Assembly (NCBI RefSeq): GCF_029919115.1
Contig: NZ_CP123990.1
Span: 3,224,001 to 3,288,000, forward strand
DNA from: Variovorax paradoxus
GTDB lineage: Bacteria > Pseudomonadota > Gammaproteobacteria > Burkholderiales > Burkholderiaceae_C
DNA: 64,000 bases
Reading direction: 5' to 3'
Position numbers and translations under genes: made by a program. The notes beneath the pieces are model-generated. The model ran no database searches, was not told the origin of the DNA, and saw nothing but the letters and a program-made list of their open reading frames with translations. How positions within the stretch are numbered: the first letter of the stretch is position 1; every line of letters starts with the position of its first letter. Below, in pieces: positions 57,101 to 64,000 of the stretch.

Positions 57101-57657
57101 AGTTCCGCTTTCCGCTGGTGGGCCAGGTGCAAGCCATGGGCGTGGAGCTTTCGCTGCGCAACGCGCTCGAGCCGTGGCACGTGATGGGCGAAGAGGGCTC
57201 GGCCGGCGGCACGGTGCGCTATGTCGATTCGTCGCTCGAACGCATCGAGGTGCGCGTAACGGGCCTGAACGAAAGCCGCCACGTGATCACCGTCAACGGC
57301 AAGGTGCTGCCGCTGCAGCCGACCGGCACCGTGGGCGAGTTTGTGGCGGGCGTGCGCTACAAGGCCTGGAACCCGCCTTCGGCGCTGCATCCGAGCATTG
57401 GCGCCCACGCGCCGCTCACCTTCGACATCGTCGACACCTGGATGAAGCGCTCACTGGGCGGCTGCCAGTATTACGTGGCCCACCCGGGCGGGCGCAACTA
57501 CGACACCCTGCCTGTGAACGCCTATGAGGCGGAAAGCCGGCGCATGTCGCGCTTTGCGCGCATGGGCCATACGCCCGGCCTGATGCGCACGCCGCCGGCC
57601 ACCATCGAGCTCGCGGGCAGCCGCGAATTCCCGTTCACCCTCGATTTGCGGCGGTGA
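54127..57657 (+). CDS. transglutaminase-DUF2126 protein
   Basis: A 1176-residue protein. The N-terminal transglutaminase-like domain (about 1-280) has the complete triad, C180 in GSGSCRDSG, H229 in DLHAWCEVF and D245 in GLDATSG. The remainder (about 300-1170) is DUF2126, with LTMGGEPTYVA, RRPELLASLLLYWHNHPSLSY and GGCQYYVAHPGGRNYDTLP. The DUF2126 part resembles glutamine-synthetase-fold amidoligases, so a peptide-bond or isopeptide chemistry is expected. The start at 54127 follows a lower-GC promoter-like stretch shared with comEC. It is the first gene of a five-gene unit that runs to the RidA gene. Confidence 0.92.
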   Translation: MSIHAALHHVTHYKYDRLVQLGPQVVRLRPAPHCRSNVISYSLKVEPAEHFVNWMQDPFANYQARLVFPEKTREFKVTVDLVVEMAVYNPFDFFLEPQAENFPFKYTASQAEELAPYLVTEEATPLVSAYLDKIDRKEQRTIDFLVGLNQQVQKDVNYLIRMEPGVQTPEETLTNGSGSCRDSGWLLVQLLRHCGLAARFVSGYLIQLTPDVKALDGPSGTTVDFTDLHAWCEVFLPGAGWVGLDATSGLMAGEGHIPLACTPTPSSAAPIEGGVDESEVEFGHEMKVTRIYESPRVTKPYTEEQWAEVLALGDAVDARLKAGDVRLTMGGEPTYVATSDRDAPEWNTDALGPTKRGYATELVHRLRAEYGQGGFLHFGQGKWYPGEQLPRWALSIFWRADGQTLWHNPELFADERVPTHYTSEDARRFTTVLAHKLGITERYVQPGYEDVYYYLWRERRLPVNVDPFESKLDDELERVRLRRVFTQKLDAVIGYMLPLEPGNADADAPALAGPGWKTGPWFLRDDRLYLIPGDSPMGYRLPLDSQPWASKGDYPYLVERDPTAPRAALPTSADYRARYAVPAGGATGADLGAVPYDFGAPPAVPAALRMQSPGASATTTGDGAKGDAAAETADRSANPATRQPLRGESAHWVTRTALCVEVRDPRRANGPAAEKKGSASGVLYVFMPPLARLEDYLDLVAAVEATAEQLGMRIVMEGYPPPRDPRLKMLAVTPDPGVIEVNIHPAHSWKELVDHTEFLYNAAFETRLSAEKFMTDGRHTGTGGGNHFVMGGATPADSPFLRRPELLASLLLYWHNHPSLSYLFSGMFIGPTSQAPRVDEARNDQVYELEIALKEIARNREIHGQNMPAWLVDRTLRNILIDVSGNTHRSEFCIDKLYSPDSSTGRLGLLELRAFEMPPHARMSIAQQLLIRALVARFWDEPYKAPVTRWGTELHDRFLLPTFVKMDFDDVISEMRQAGFAFDIDWFAPHFEFRFPLVGQVQAMGVELSLRNALEPWHVMGEEGSAGGTVRYVDSSLERIEVRVTGLNESRHVITVNGKVLPLQPTGTVGEFVAGVRYKAWNPPSALHPSIGAHAPLTFDIVDTWMKRSLGGCQYYVAHPGGRNYDTLPVNAYEAESRRMSRFARMGHTPGLMRTPPATIELAGSREFPFTLDLRR

Positions 57658-57690
57658 AAGGCCTTAAAGGCACGCAAGGGGACATTTAGC

Positions 57691-57725
57691 ACATCGCCCG
57701 CCACCTCACCCGGTGACGGCGATGT
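57691..57725 (+). other. stem-loop between DUF2126 and ATP-grasp genes
   Basis: ACATCGCC at 57691-57698 pairs with GGCGATGT at 57718-57725, and TCACC pairs with GGTGA (57706-57716) inside the loop. It lies in the 83-base gap before the ATP-grasp gene, 33-67 bases after the DUF2126 stop. There is no T-run. It may tune expression within the operon or be a processing site. Confidence 0.5.
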
Positions 57726-57740
57726 GACAATCCATCCCCT

Positions 57741-60494
57741 GTGGAACCTTTGAACGAATCCCTGTTCGACGCCCAGGCGCTGGAATTTCCAGCCGCCCTG
57801 GCGTCGGCGCTCGCCCCGGCCGCCCTGCCCGGCCACTTCGACGAACTGCGCGGCCAAGCCACGTCCGCCGCGCCGCCGCGCCAGGTCACCGGCGCAGCCC
57901 CGGCGCTGGCCACGCCACCCACGCTCTACGATGCGGCGGCCGAGCGCCCCGCGCCCCTGCCGAACCCGTCGCAGGCCCAATCCCAGACGCAGACACAGAC
58001 CCAGGTTGTCCAGCAACCGCAGCCTTCCAACGAGAAGCCGCCCCTCACGCCGGCCTGGAACGCATTCTTCGAGCAGCTCGGCCCGGGCGGTTTTGGCGAC
58101 CTGCCGCGGCGGGCGGTCAACCTGGAGCGGCAGATCCGCGACAACGGCGTTACCTACAACGTCTATGCCGACGCCGATGGCCCGCAGCGCCCCTGGTCGC
58201 TCGACTTGTTTCCGCTGATCGTCTCGCCCGAAAGCTGGAACCAGATCGAAGCCGGCGTGCTGCAGCGCGTGCGCGTGCTCGACCGCGTCATGGCCGACGT
58301 CTACGGCCCGCAGCAACTGCTGAGCGAAGGCCTCTTGCCCCCGGCACTCGTGCGCGGGCACCCCGGCTACCTGCGCGCCCTGCACGGCGTGAAGCCGCCG
58401 GGCGACACCTGGCTGCACATTGCGGCCTTCGATCTCGCCCGTGGACCCGATGGCAACTGGTGGGTGGTGTCGCAGCGCACGCAGGCGCCTTCGGGCCTGG
58501 GCTATCTGCTCGAAAACCGGCTTGCCATTACGCGCCAGTTTCCGCAGGCCTTCGAGGCCCTGCAGGTGCAGCGCCTGGCCGCCACCTACAGCGCCATGAT
58601 GGACGGCCTGCAGCGCATGTGCCCGGCCGGCGTGCCGCCCCATATCGCGCTGCTCACGCCCGGCCCCTACAACGAGACCTACTTCGAGCACGCATACCTT
58701 GCGCGCTATCTCGGCGTGACACTGGTCGAGGGGAGCGACCTCACGGTGCGCGACCAGCGGCTCTATCTCAAGACACTGCAGGGCCTGCGACCGGTGCATG
58801 GGCTCATCAAGCGGCTGGACGACCAGTTCCTCGATCCGCTCGAACTGCGGCCGGATTCCACACTCGGCGTGCCCGGCCTGCTGCAAGCCATTCGGGCCGG
58901 CAACGTGCTGGTGGCCAACATGCCCGGTTCGGCGTTTCTCGAATCCCCCGCGCTGCTGGGCTTCTTGCCGGGCCTCGCGCGCCGCCTGATCGGCGAAAAG
59001 CTCAAGCTGCCAGCGCTGCCAACGTGGTGGTGCGGCGAGCGTGCCGCGCTCGAGGCGGTGCTGCCGCAGCTGGGCGAATGCGCCATCAAGCCGACCTACC
59101 CCGGATTCGACGGGCAGACCAGCTTCGACGCGGTGCTCGGCAGCGAACTGAGCCGGCGCCAACTCGACGAATGGGCCGGCCGCATCGTGCGCGACGGCGA
59201 AGCCCACACCATCCAGAGCTACCTTCCGCTGTCGCAAATGCCCACGTGGGCCAATGACCTGGGCCCGGGCCACATTGCGCCACGCGCGGTGCTGCTGCGC
59301 GTTTTTGCCGTGAGCGATGGCGCGCAGTCGTGGCGCGTGCTGCCCGGCGGGCTGGCACGGCTCGCGGGCCGCGATGCGCAGATCGCCTCCATGCAGCGCG
59401 GCGGCAGCAGCGCCGACGTGTGGGTGCAAACGCACGGCGAGGTCGACCGCACCACGCTGCTGCAGCCGCATGCCACGCCGGCCTCGCTCGCGCGGCACCG
59501 CGCGCCGGTTACCAGCCGCGCGGCCGAGAACATGTTCTGGCTCGGCCGCTACACCGAGCGGGCGGAAAACGCGGTGCGGCTCGCGCGCCTCACGCTCAAC
59601 CTCCTGGGCAGCGAAGACCAGTCGTCGCGTACGCTGCTCGATTGGCTGCATCGCATGGCCCTGCGCAATGCATTGGTGCCGGCCGGCGTGCCCAGTGCGC
59701 CGCAGTCGCGCCGCGTGTTCGAGCGCGCGCTGATTGCCGAGCTCGGCGACGTGGAGCGCGGCGGCAGCGTCGGCTTCAGCCTGCGCTGCATCCGGCAGGC
59801 CGCCGCGGCGGTGCGCGAGCGCCTCTCGCAGGACAACTGGAACCAGATCGTGCGCGCCGAGGCCGAGTTCTTGCGGCGCGCCGCCGAGCAGGCCGGCGAA
59901 GGCAGCTTTGCCACCGGCGCCGCATTGCGCGCGCTCGAATCCGCAAGCACCGCGCTGGCCGCCATGACCGGCGCACAGACCGACCGCATGACGCGCGACG
60001 ACGCCTGGCGCCTGCTGTCGATCGGCCGCCACATCGAGCGGCTGGGCTTTCTGTCGAATGCGCTGGAGGCCGGCTTCGAGAACGGCGCCGTGCACGAGGT
60101 GAGCGGCTTCGAGGCCATGGTGGCACTGTTCGACAGCACCATTACCTTTCACGCGCGCTACCAGCAGCGGCGCGACGTGGCCACGCTGGTCGATTTGCTG
60201 GTGCTCGATGCCGAGAATCCCCGGTCGCTGGCGTGGGTCACGCAAACGCTGCGCGGGCGCATTGCGCGCCTTGCGGGCAGCGCACCCGGCAAGCTCACCG
60301 CCCTGTCTTACGAACTGCCAGACCCCGCAAGCTGGACGCTCGAGCACCTGTGCGCCTCCGGAGCCGATGCCGACTACCCTGCGTTGGTGCAGCTTCTCGC
60401 CAACTGCGAAACCGCGGCCTACCATGTGTCCGACGCCATCGGCACGCGCTATTTCACGCTCACGTCGGAATCGCTGCGTTCGGTCGGCGCCTGA
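57741..60494 (+). CDS. fused circularly permuted ATP-grasp and alpha-E protein
   Basis: A 917-residue fusion. The N-terminal 100 residues are low in complexity and contain a Ser/Thr-Gln tract (NPSQAQSQTQTQTQVVQQ). The ATP-grasp part follows (about 110-590; YNVYADADGPQRPW, APSGLGYLLENRLAIT, LLTPGPYNETYFEHAYLA), then the alpha-E part (about 590-900; SRAAENMFWLGRYTERAENAVRLARL). The start is GTG at 57741. The two domains occur as separate neighbours at 48951-51451, so the fusion supports their direct partnership. The sequences of the two loci are clearly related but diverged, so they are not a recent duplication. Confidence 0.92.
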   Translation: MEPLNESLFDAQALEFPAALASALAPAALPGHFDELRGQATSAAPPRQVTGAAPALATPPTLYDAAAERPAPLPNPSQAQSQTQTQTQVVQQPQPSNEKPPLTPAWNAFFEQLGPGGFGDLPRRAVNLERQIRDNGVTYNVYADADGPQRPWSLDLFPLIVSPESWNQIEAGVLQRVRVLDRVMADVYGPQQLLSEGLLPPALVRGHPGYLRALHGVKPPGDTWLHIAAFDLARGPDGNWWVVSQRTQAPSGLGYLLENRLAITRQFPQAFEALQVQRLAATYSAMMDGLQRMCPAGVPPHIALLTPGPYNETYFEHAYLARYLGVTLVEGSDLTVRDQRLYLKTLQGLRPVHGLIKRLDDQFLDPLELRPDSTLGVPGLLQAIRAGNVLVANMPGSAFLESPALLGFLPGLARRLIGEKLKLPALPTWWCGERAALEAVLPQLGECAIKPTYPGFDGQTSFDAVLGSELSRRQLDEWAGRIVRDGEAHTIQSYLPLSQMPTWANDLGPGHIAPRAVLLRVFAVSDGAQSWRVLPGGLARLAGRDAQIASMQRGGSSADVWVQTHGEVDRTTLLQPHATPASLARHRAPVTSRAAENMFWLGRYTERAENAVRLARLTLNLLGSEDQSSRTLLDWLHRMALRNALVPAGVPSAPQSRRVFERALIAELGDVERGGSVGFSLRCIRQAAAAVRERLSQDNWNQIVRAEAEFLRRAAEQAGEGSFATGAALRALESASTALAAMTGAQTDRMTRDDAWRLLSIGRHIERLGFLSNALEAGFENGAVHEVSGFEAMVALFDSTITFHARYQQRRDVATLVDLLVLDAENPRSLAWVTQTLRGRIARLAGSAPGKLTALSYELPDPASWTLEHLCASGADADYPALVQLLANCETAAYHVSDAIGTRYFTLTSESLRSVGA

Positions 60495-60522
60495 ACACGC
60501 TCTTTCCCCTGGAGGCCGCCAC

Positions 60523-61326
60523 ATGCTTGCCAACCGCCGCATCGCCTGGATCGCCGCCGGACTTGCCGCTCTTGCGCTGGCCGGCTGCGGCAAGCAGGAG
60601 CCCACCGCCGTGGGTACGGCCGCGCCTCCGCCGCCGGCGGCACGGGTTCTGGTGGTCGGCACCGATGCCGCCTACACACCCTTCGAGTCGCAGAACGAAA
60701 AGGGCGAGATCGTCGGTTTCGACATCGAGGTGGTCAAGGCGATCGCTGGCAAGGCGGGCTTCGAGGTGAAGTTTGTCAACACGCCGTGGGAAGGTATCTT
60801 CAACGCGCTCGACCAGGGCGACCGCGACCTGCTGGTGTCGGCGATCACCATCACCGGAGAGCGCCGCCAGACCATGGACTTTTCGAAGCCGTACTTCGAA
60901 GCCAAGCAACTCATCGCCGTCAGGCGCGATGCGCAGGTGGCCAGTTTCGAAGACATCAAGACCATGAAGGTCGGCGTGCAGAACGGCACCACGGGCGACG
61001 AGGTGGTCGGCAAGCTGCAGGGCAAGTCGAGCGGCAACATCAAGCGCTTCGAGTCCACGCCGCTCGCGCTCAAGGAGCTCGAGGCCGGCGGCGTACAGGC
61101 CGTGGTGGCTGACAACGGCGTGGTGGAGCACTACCTTGCCAACAACCCTGGGGGCGGCTTCAAGACGGTGAGCGATGCGGCCTTTCCGGTCGAGCAATAC
61201 GGCATTGCGGTCAAGAAAGGCAATGCGGAGCTCCTGGCCAGGATCAACAAGGGCCTCGACGACATCAAGGCCGACGGCAGCTACGACAAGATCTACGCGG
61301 CACATTTCGGCGGCGCGCCGAAGTAG
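60523..61326 (+). CDS. amino-acid-binding lipoprotein (ABC-type solute-binding)
   Basis: A 267-residue periplasmic lipoprotein with a lipobox LAGC (Cys at 22). The mature chain has RVLVVGTDAAYTPFESQNEKG-like opening (about 43-62), then GFDIEVVKAIAGKAGFEVKFVNTPWEGIF, in the family-3 pattern of polar amino-acid binding proteins. GGAGG lies upstream of the ATG. No permease or ATPase gene is in the operon. Its place between ATP-grasp and transglutaminase genes suggests that it binds a substrate or product of that pathway; this is inference. Confidence 0.88.
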   Translation: MLANRRIAWIAAGLAALALAGCGKQEPTAVGTAAPPPPAARVLVVGTDAAYTPFESQNEKGEIVGFDIEVVKAIAGKAGFEVKFVNTPWEGIFNALDQGDRDLLVSAITITGERRQTMDFSKPYFEAKQLIAVRRDAQVASFEDIKTMKVGVQNGTTGDEVVGKLQGKSSGNIKRFESTPLALKELEAGGVQAVVADNGVVEHYLANNPGGGFKTVSDAAFPVEQYGIAVKKGNAELLARINKGLDDIKADGSYDKIYAAHFGGAPK

Positions 61327-61344
61327 CTTCCCAGCAGGAACCCC

Positions 61345-62349
61345 ATGCTTCTTCACGTCACGCACGAAACCCGCTACGAGTATTCGCCCCCGGTCGAAAC
61401 GGCGCAGCACCTGGCCCACCTGAAGCCGCTGGCCACCTCTTCGCAGCGGCTGGTGAGCCACAAGCTCGCCATAGAACCCCAGCCCGCGCAGCGCAACGAG
61501 CTGCCCGACGTGTACGGCAACACCCGCGCGTTCTTTGCGCTCGAAGCCACGCACGACAGCCTCGTGGTCACCGCCGAAAGCGTGGTCGAAACCTCCGAGC
61601 CCGTGCTTTCTCCGGCCGTGGCGCGCGACCTGCCCTGGGAGGCCGTTCGCGAGCGTTTCCGCTACCGCAAGGACGCCACCTTCGATGCGGCTTCGGAGTT
61701 CGTTTTTCCGTCGCCCTACGTGCCCCGCCACGACGACTTCGCGGCCTACGCGCGCGCAAGCTTCGCGCCTGAACGGCCGACTTTCGACGTGGCGATGGAC
61801 CTCACCGAGCGCATGTACCGCGACTTTGCCTACGAGGCCGACAGCACCGAGATCAGCACGCCCGCGGTCGAGGCGCTCGCGCAGCGCAAGGGCGTGTGCC
61901 AGGACTTCGCCCACATCATGATTGCCTGCTTTCGCATGATGGGCCTGCCCGCGCGCTACGTGAGCGGCTACCTGCTCACGCAGCCGCCGCCCGGCCAGCC
62001 GCGGCTGGTGGGCGCCGATGCCTCGCACGCCTGGGTGTCGGTGTACCTGCCCGGCAATGGCGACGGCCCCGAAAGCGCCGGCGGCTGGGCCGAGTTCGAC
62101 CCCACCAACGGGCGCCAGCCGGGTGAGGACTATGTGGCGCTCGCTATCGGCCGCGACTATTCCGACGTGTCCCCCATGCGCGGCGTGCTGCACGGCGGCG
62201 CGCGCCATACGCTCAAGGTGGGCGTGACGGTGCAACCCATCGAAGAGCTTCGCACGCAGGCTGCGCAAGCGGCGCAGTCACAATCGCAGACGCAATCACA
62301 GACACAATCCCAAATTCAATCGCAACCCTCGGACAAGGATCTCCAATGA
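61345..62349 (+). CDS. transglutaminase-like peptidase
   Basis: A 334-residue protein with the N-terminal beta-sandwich (HVTHETRYEYSPPVETAQH) and a transglutaminase-like domain with the full triad, C185 in KGVCQDFAH, H228 in ASHAWVSVY and D252 in AEFDPTNG. The C-terminal 25 residues are a Ser/Thr-Gln tract (QSQSQTQSQTQSQIQSQ) with varied codons. Proteins of this type act as cysteine peptidases or transamidases. The gap to the lipoprotein gene is 18 bases, and the stop overlaps the RidA start by four bases. Confidence 0.92.
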   Translation: MLLHVTHETRYEYSPPVETAQHLAHLKPLATSSQRLVSHKLAIEPQPAQRNELPDVYGNTRAFFALEATHDSLVVTAESVVETSEPVLSPAVARDLPWEAVRERFRYRKDATFDAASEFVFPSPYVPRHDDFAAYARASFAPERPTFDVAMDLTERMYRDFAYEADSTEISTPAVEALAQRKGVCQDFAHIMIACFRMMGLPARYVSGYLLTQPPPGQPRLVGADASHAWVSVYLPGNGDGPESAGGWAEFDPTNGRQPGEDYVALAIGRDYSDVSPMRGVLHGGARHTLKVGVTVQPIEELRTQAAQAAQSQSQTQSQTQSQIQSQPSDKDLQ

Positions 62350-62804
62350 GCGTTTACGACAAGCTTTCCAGCCTCGGCATCACCCTGCCCCCCGTCGCCG
62401 CCCCTGCCGCGGCCTATGTGCCCTTTGTGCGCACCGGCAACCTGGTTTTTCTCTCCGGCCATATCGCCAAGAAAGACGGCAAGGTCTGGACCGGACAGCT
62501 CGGCGCCAACATCAGCACCGAAGAAGGCAAGCAGGCCGCGCGTGCCATTGCCATCGACCTGCTGGGCACGCTGCATGCGGCCGTGGGCGACCTGAACAAG
62601 ATCACGCGCATCGTCAAGGTCATGAGCCTGGTCAACTCCGTCGGCACCTTCACCGAGCAGCACCTGGTGACCAATGGCGCCAGCGAGCTGTTTGCCGAAG
62701 TGTTCGGCGCCGAAAAGGGGTCGCATGCGCGCAGCGCGTTCGGCGTGGCACAGGTGCCGATGGGTGCCTGCGTCGAGATCGACCTGGTTGCCGAAGTCGG
62801 CTGA
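62346..62804 (+). CDS. RidA-family protein
   Basis: A 152-residue member of the YjgF/RidA family, which hydrolyses reactive enamine or imine intermediates. The trimeric fold pattern is visible: PFVRTGNLVFLSGHIAKKDG, ARAIAIDLLGTLHAAVGDLNKI and VPMGACVEIDLVAEV. The chain is slightly longer than classical RidA (about 128). Coupling to the transglutaminase gene by ATGA suggests that imine or enamine species arise in the same pathway. Confidence 0.9.
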   Translation: MSVYDKLSSLGITLPPVAAPAAAYVPFVRTGNLVFLSGHIAKKDGKVWTGQLGANISTEEGKQAARAIAIDLLGTLHAAVGDLNKITRIVKVMSLVNSVGTFTEQHLVTNGASELFAEVFGAEKGSHARSAFGVAQVPMGACVEIDLVAEVG

Positions 62805-62831
62805 CCGGTTTCAGCGCAGGCAGCCACAGCC

Positions 62832-63230
62832 ATGAGCGTGCAGGCCCTGCGCTCTTCCTTCGGCAACAACTGCCACTGGTGCGGCTTGCCGATGGATTTT
62901 GCGGAGCCTCGCAGCACGCCTGACTCGGCCACCATCGAGCACTTGAACGACTCGACGCTGGGCGGCGTTCGCAAGCAGAAGCACCGGCGCCTTGCCCACG
63001 CAATCTGCAACCGCACGCGCAACGAGTTCAAGCTGCAAGCCGAACGGAATTTCCAGCGCTGGCTTGCCCAGCGGGTCGAACTCAGCCGAGTCGTTCGTGT
63101 TGCGGACCTGGCCGCTGCTGAGCCGGCTGCTATGCCGGCTGAGACGAGCCCCGCACCACCAGCTGCCCCGGCAGAAGCAACTGACGTGCTGCTACATCCA
63201 GCCCCTGCAGCCGTTCGATCAGGCACGTAG
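62832..63230 (+). CDS. small HNH-like zinc protein
   Basis: A 132-residue protein. The core (about 8-75) has CHWCG, TIEHLND and AHAICNRTRN, which gives the Cys/His spacing of an HNH endonuclease fold. The C-terminal 60 residues are Ala/Pro-rich and look disordered. The last 101 bases overlap the 3' end of the LacI-family gene on the opposite strand. The ribosome-binding site is weak. A nuclease function is possible but the catalytic residues are not all clear. Confidence 0.65.
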   Translation: MSVQALRSSFGNNCHWCGLPMDFAEPRSTPDSATIEHLNDSTLGGVRKQKHRRLAHAICNRTRNEFKLQAERNFQRWLAQRVELSRVVRVADLAAAEPAAMPAETSPAPPAAPAEATDVLLHPAPAAVRSGT

Positions 63231-64000
63231 CGGCGCAGCGGCCGATGGCGTCGGTGGGCTGCGCCACGGTGCTCAGGCCGGGGCCGATGAGCGAAGCCCA
63301 CTCCGGGTCGTCGAAGCCGACAAAGCCCAGCTCCTGCCCGAACTGCCACCCCAGGCGCGCCATGGCCTGTGCGACACGCAGCGTGACCACCGCATTGCCC
63401 GCGACCACCGCCGCACGGCGCCCGCGCTTTGCGCGCCGATGCAAGGCGCGCAAGGCTTCGTCCAGCGCATCGCTCTCTCCCTCGACGCTTTCGAACACCT
63501 CGCCCGCCACGCGCGGCTCGTGCGCAGCCACGCAGGCGCCGAAGGCCGCAGTGCGTTCGCGCCGCGAGCTCACGCCCTTTTGCGGCTCGGTCACGTAGAG
63601 CAGTTCGCGGTAGCCGCCTTCGACCAGATGGCCGCAGGTGTCGCGCATGGCCGAATGGTTGTCGAGCGAGACGAAATCGGTGTGCATGCCGGCATGCCGC
63701 CGGTCGACCAGCACCGCGGGCTTGCCGTGCAGCGTGACCGCATCGACCACGTTGCTGCCGCGCCCCAGCGTGTTGAGAATGAAGCCGTCGACCTGGTAGC
63801 CCGCAAGCGCATCGATGGCCTCGCGCTCACGTTCGCTCTCGTTGCCCAGGTTGAACAGCATCACCAGGTAGCCCGCGTCCTGGCAGGCCTTCTCGGCGCC
63901 GCGCAGCACCGCGACTGAATACGGGTTGGTGATGTCGGCCACGATCAGTCCGATGAGGCGCGAGCGACCGTGGCTCAGTGCTTGCGCCATGGGGCTGGGG
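63130..64000 (-). CDS. LacI-family transcriptional regulator, partial (5' end outside window)
   Basis: The last 289 residues of a LacI/GalR regulator; the N-terminal helix-turn-helix lies beyond the right end. The visible part begins in the hinge (MAQALSHGRSR) and has the periplasmic-binding-like core: LIGLIVADITNPYSVAVLRG, VDGFILNTLG, FVSLDNHSAMRD and FVGFDDPEWASLIGPGLSTVAQP. The C-terminus is LLPGQLVVRGSS. An apparent ATG at 63990 is internal. The ligand is probably a sugar or sugar acid but cannot be named. Its 3' end overlaps the convergent HNH-like gene. Confidence 0.92.
   Translation of the reverse strand, partial: PSPMAQALSHGRSRLIGLIVADITNPYSVAVLRGAEKACQDAGYLVMLFNLGNESEREREAIDALAGYQVDGFILNTLGRGSNVVDAVTLHGKPAVLVDRRHAGMHTDFVSLDNHSAMRDTCGHLVEGGYRELLYVTEPQKGVSSRRERTAAFGACVAAHEPRVAGEVFESVEGESDALDEALRALHRRAKRGRRAAVVAGNAVVTLRVAQAMARLGWQFGQELGFVGFDDPEWASLIGPGLSTVAQPTDAIGRCAATCLIERLQGLDVAARQLLLPGQLVVRGSSQPA

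Noticed and set aside
54034..57408. A 1124-codon minus-strand open frame opposite the DUF2126 gene
   Set aside because: Composition is dominated by Arg, His, Ala and Val as expected of an antisense shadow in high-GC DNA; no motif was found.
48951..60494. A recent duplication of the ATP-grasp/alpha-E genes
   Set aside because: The two loci share family motifs but differ through most of their sequence, in domain fusion and in neighbours, so the split is old.

Overview
The window is high-GC, densely coded chromosomal DNA with many start/stop overlaps (ATGA or GTGA). Gene content points to a betaproteobacterium of the Burkholderiales, most likely Comamonadaceae and close to Variovorax. The reasons are the Ku/LigD end-joining pair, a large-subunit catalase, aceK, a TssL with an OmpA-like tail, a LiuR-like MerR regulator, and an interspersed hairpin repeat of the CTTTCTTTGC type. 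This placement is inference from content and style, not from a marker gene. I saw no rRNA, tRNA, CRISPR array, insertion sequence or prophage.

Layout, left to right. 1-1308: 3' end of ku, translationally coupled to a stand-alone LigD polymerase domain. 1342-2160: a transglutaminase-fold protein with Ser where the catalytic His is expected. 2492-4842: a 55-residue membrane protein coupled to an HPII-type catalase. 5003-12720: an operon of a secreted TPR-CHAT peptidase-like protein, a TpsB transporter and a TpsA exoprotein. 12736-20986: a glycosyltransferase-like gene, two hybrid histidine kinases and three solute-binding proteins without transporters, which looks like a sensory island. 21131-28048: a type VI secretion block, tssK-tssL-tssM-tagF. 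28049-28574: a nested inverted repeat between convergent genes. 28575-42811: mostly metabolic and regulatory genes (SDR, RluA-type pseudouridine synthase with an LRR-kinase, MBL hydrolase, LiuR-like MerR with its palindrome, carbonic anhydrase, aceK, thiolase, M20 peptidase, acyl-CoA dehydrogenase, phosphoesterase, amidase, LuxR regulator).

42946-48373: a YchJ-like protein, a TPP riboswitch with thiC, a HAD phosphatase, a thioredoxin, a second hairpin element and glpK. 48392-51451 (minus strand): a first amidoligase-type locus with a circularly permuted ATP-grasp, an alpha-E protein and a 2OG-Fe(II) oxygenase. 51543-54005: comEC. 54127-62804: a second, larger locus with a transglutaminase-DUF2126 protein, a fused ATP-grasp/alpha-E protein, an amino-acid-binding lipoprotein, another transglutaminase and a RidA protein. 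62832-64000: a small HNH-like protein converging on the 3' part of a LacI-family regulator that runs off the window.

The parts most likely to hold poorly described biology are: the CHAT/two-partner-secretion operon; the kinase/binding-protein island; the two ATP-grasp/alpha-E/transglutaminase loci, whose members share Ser/Thr-Gln tracts; the small membrane protein tied to the catalase; and the LRR-kinase coupled to a pseudouridine synthase.
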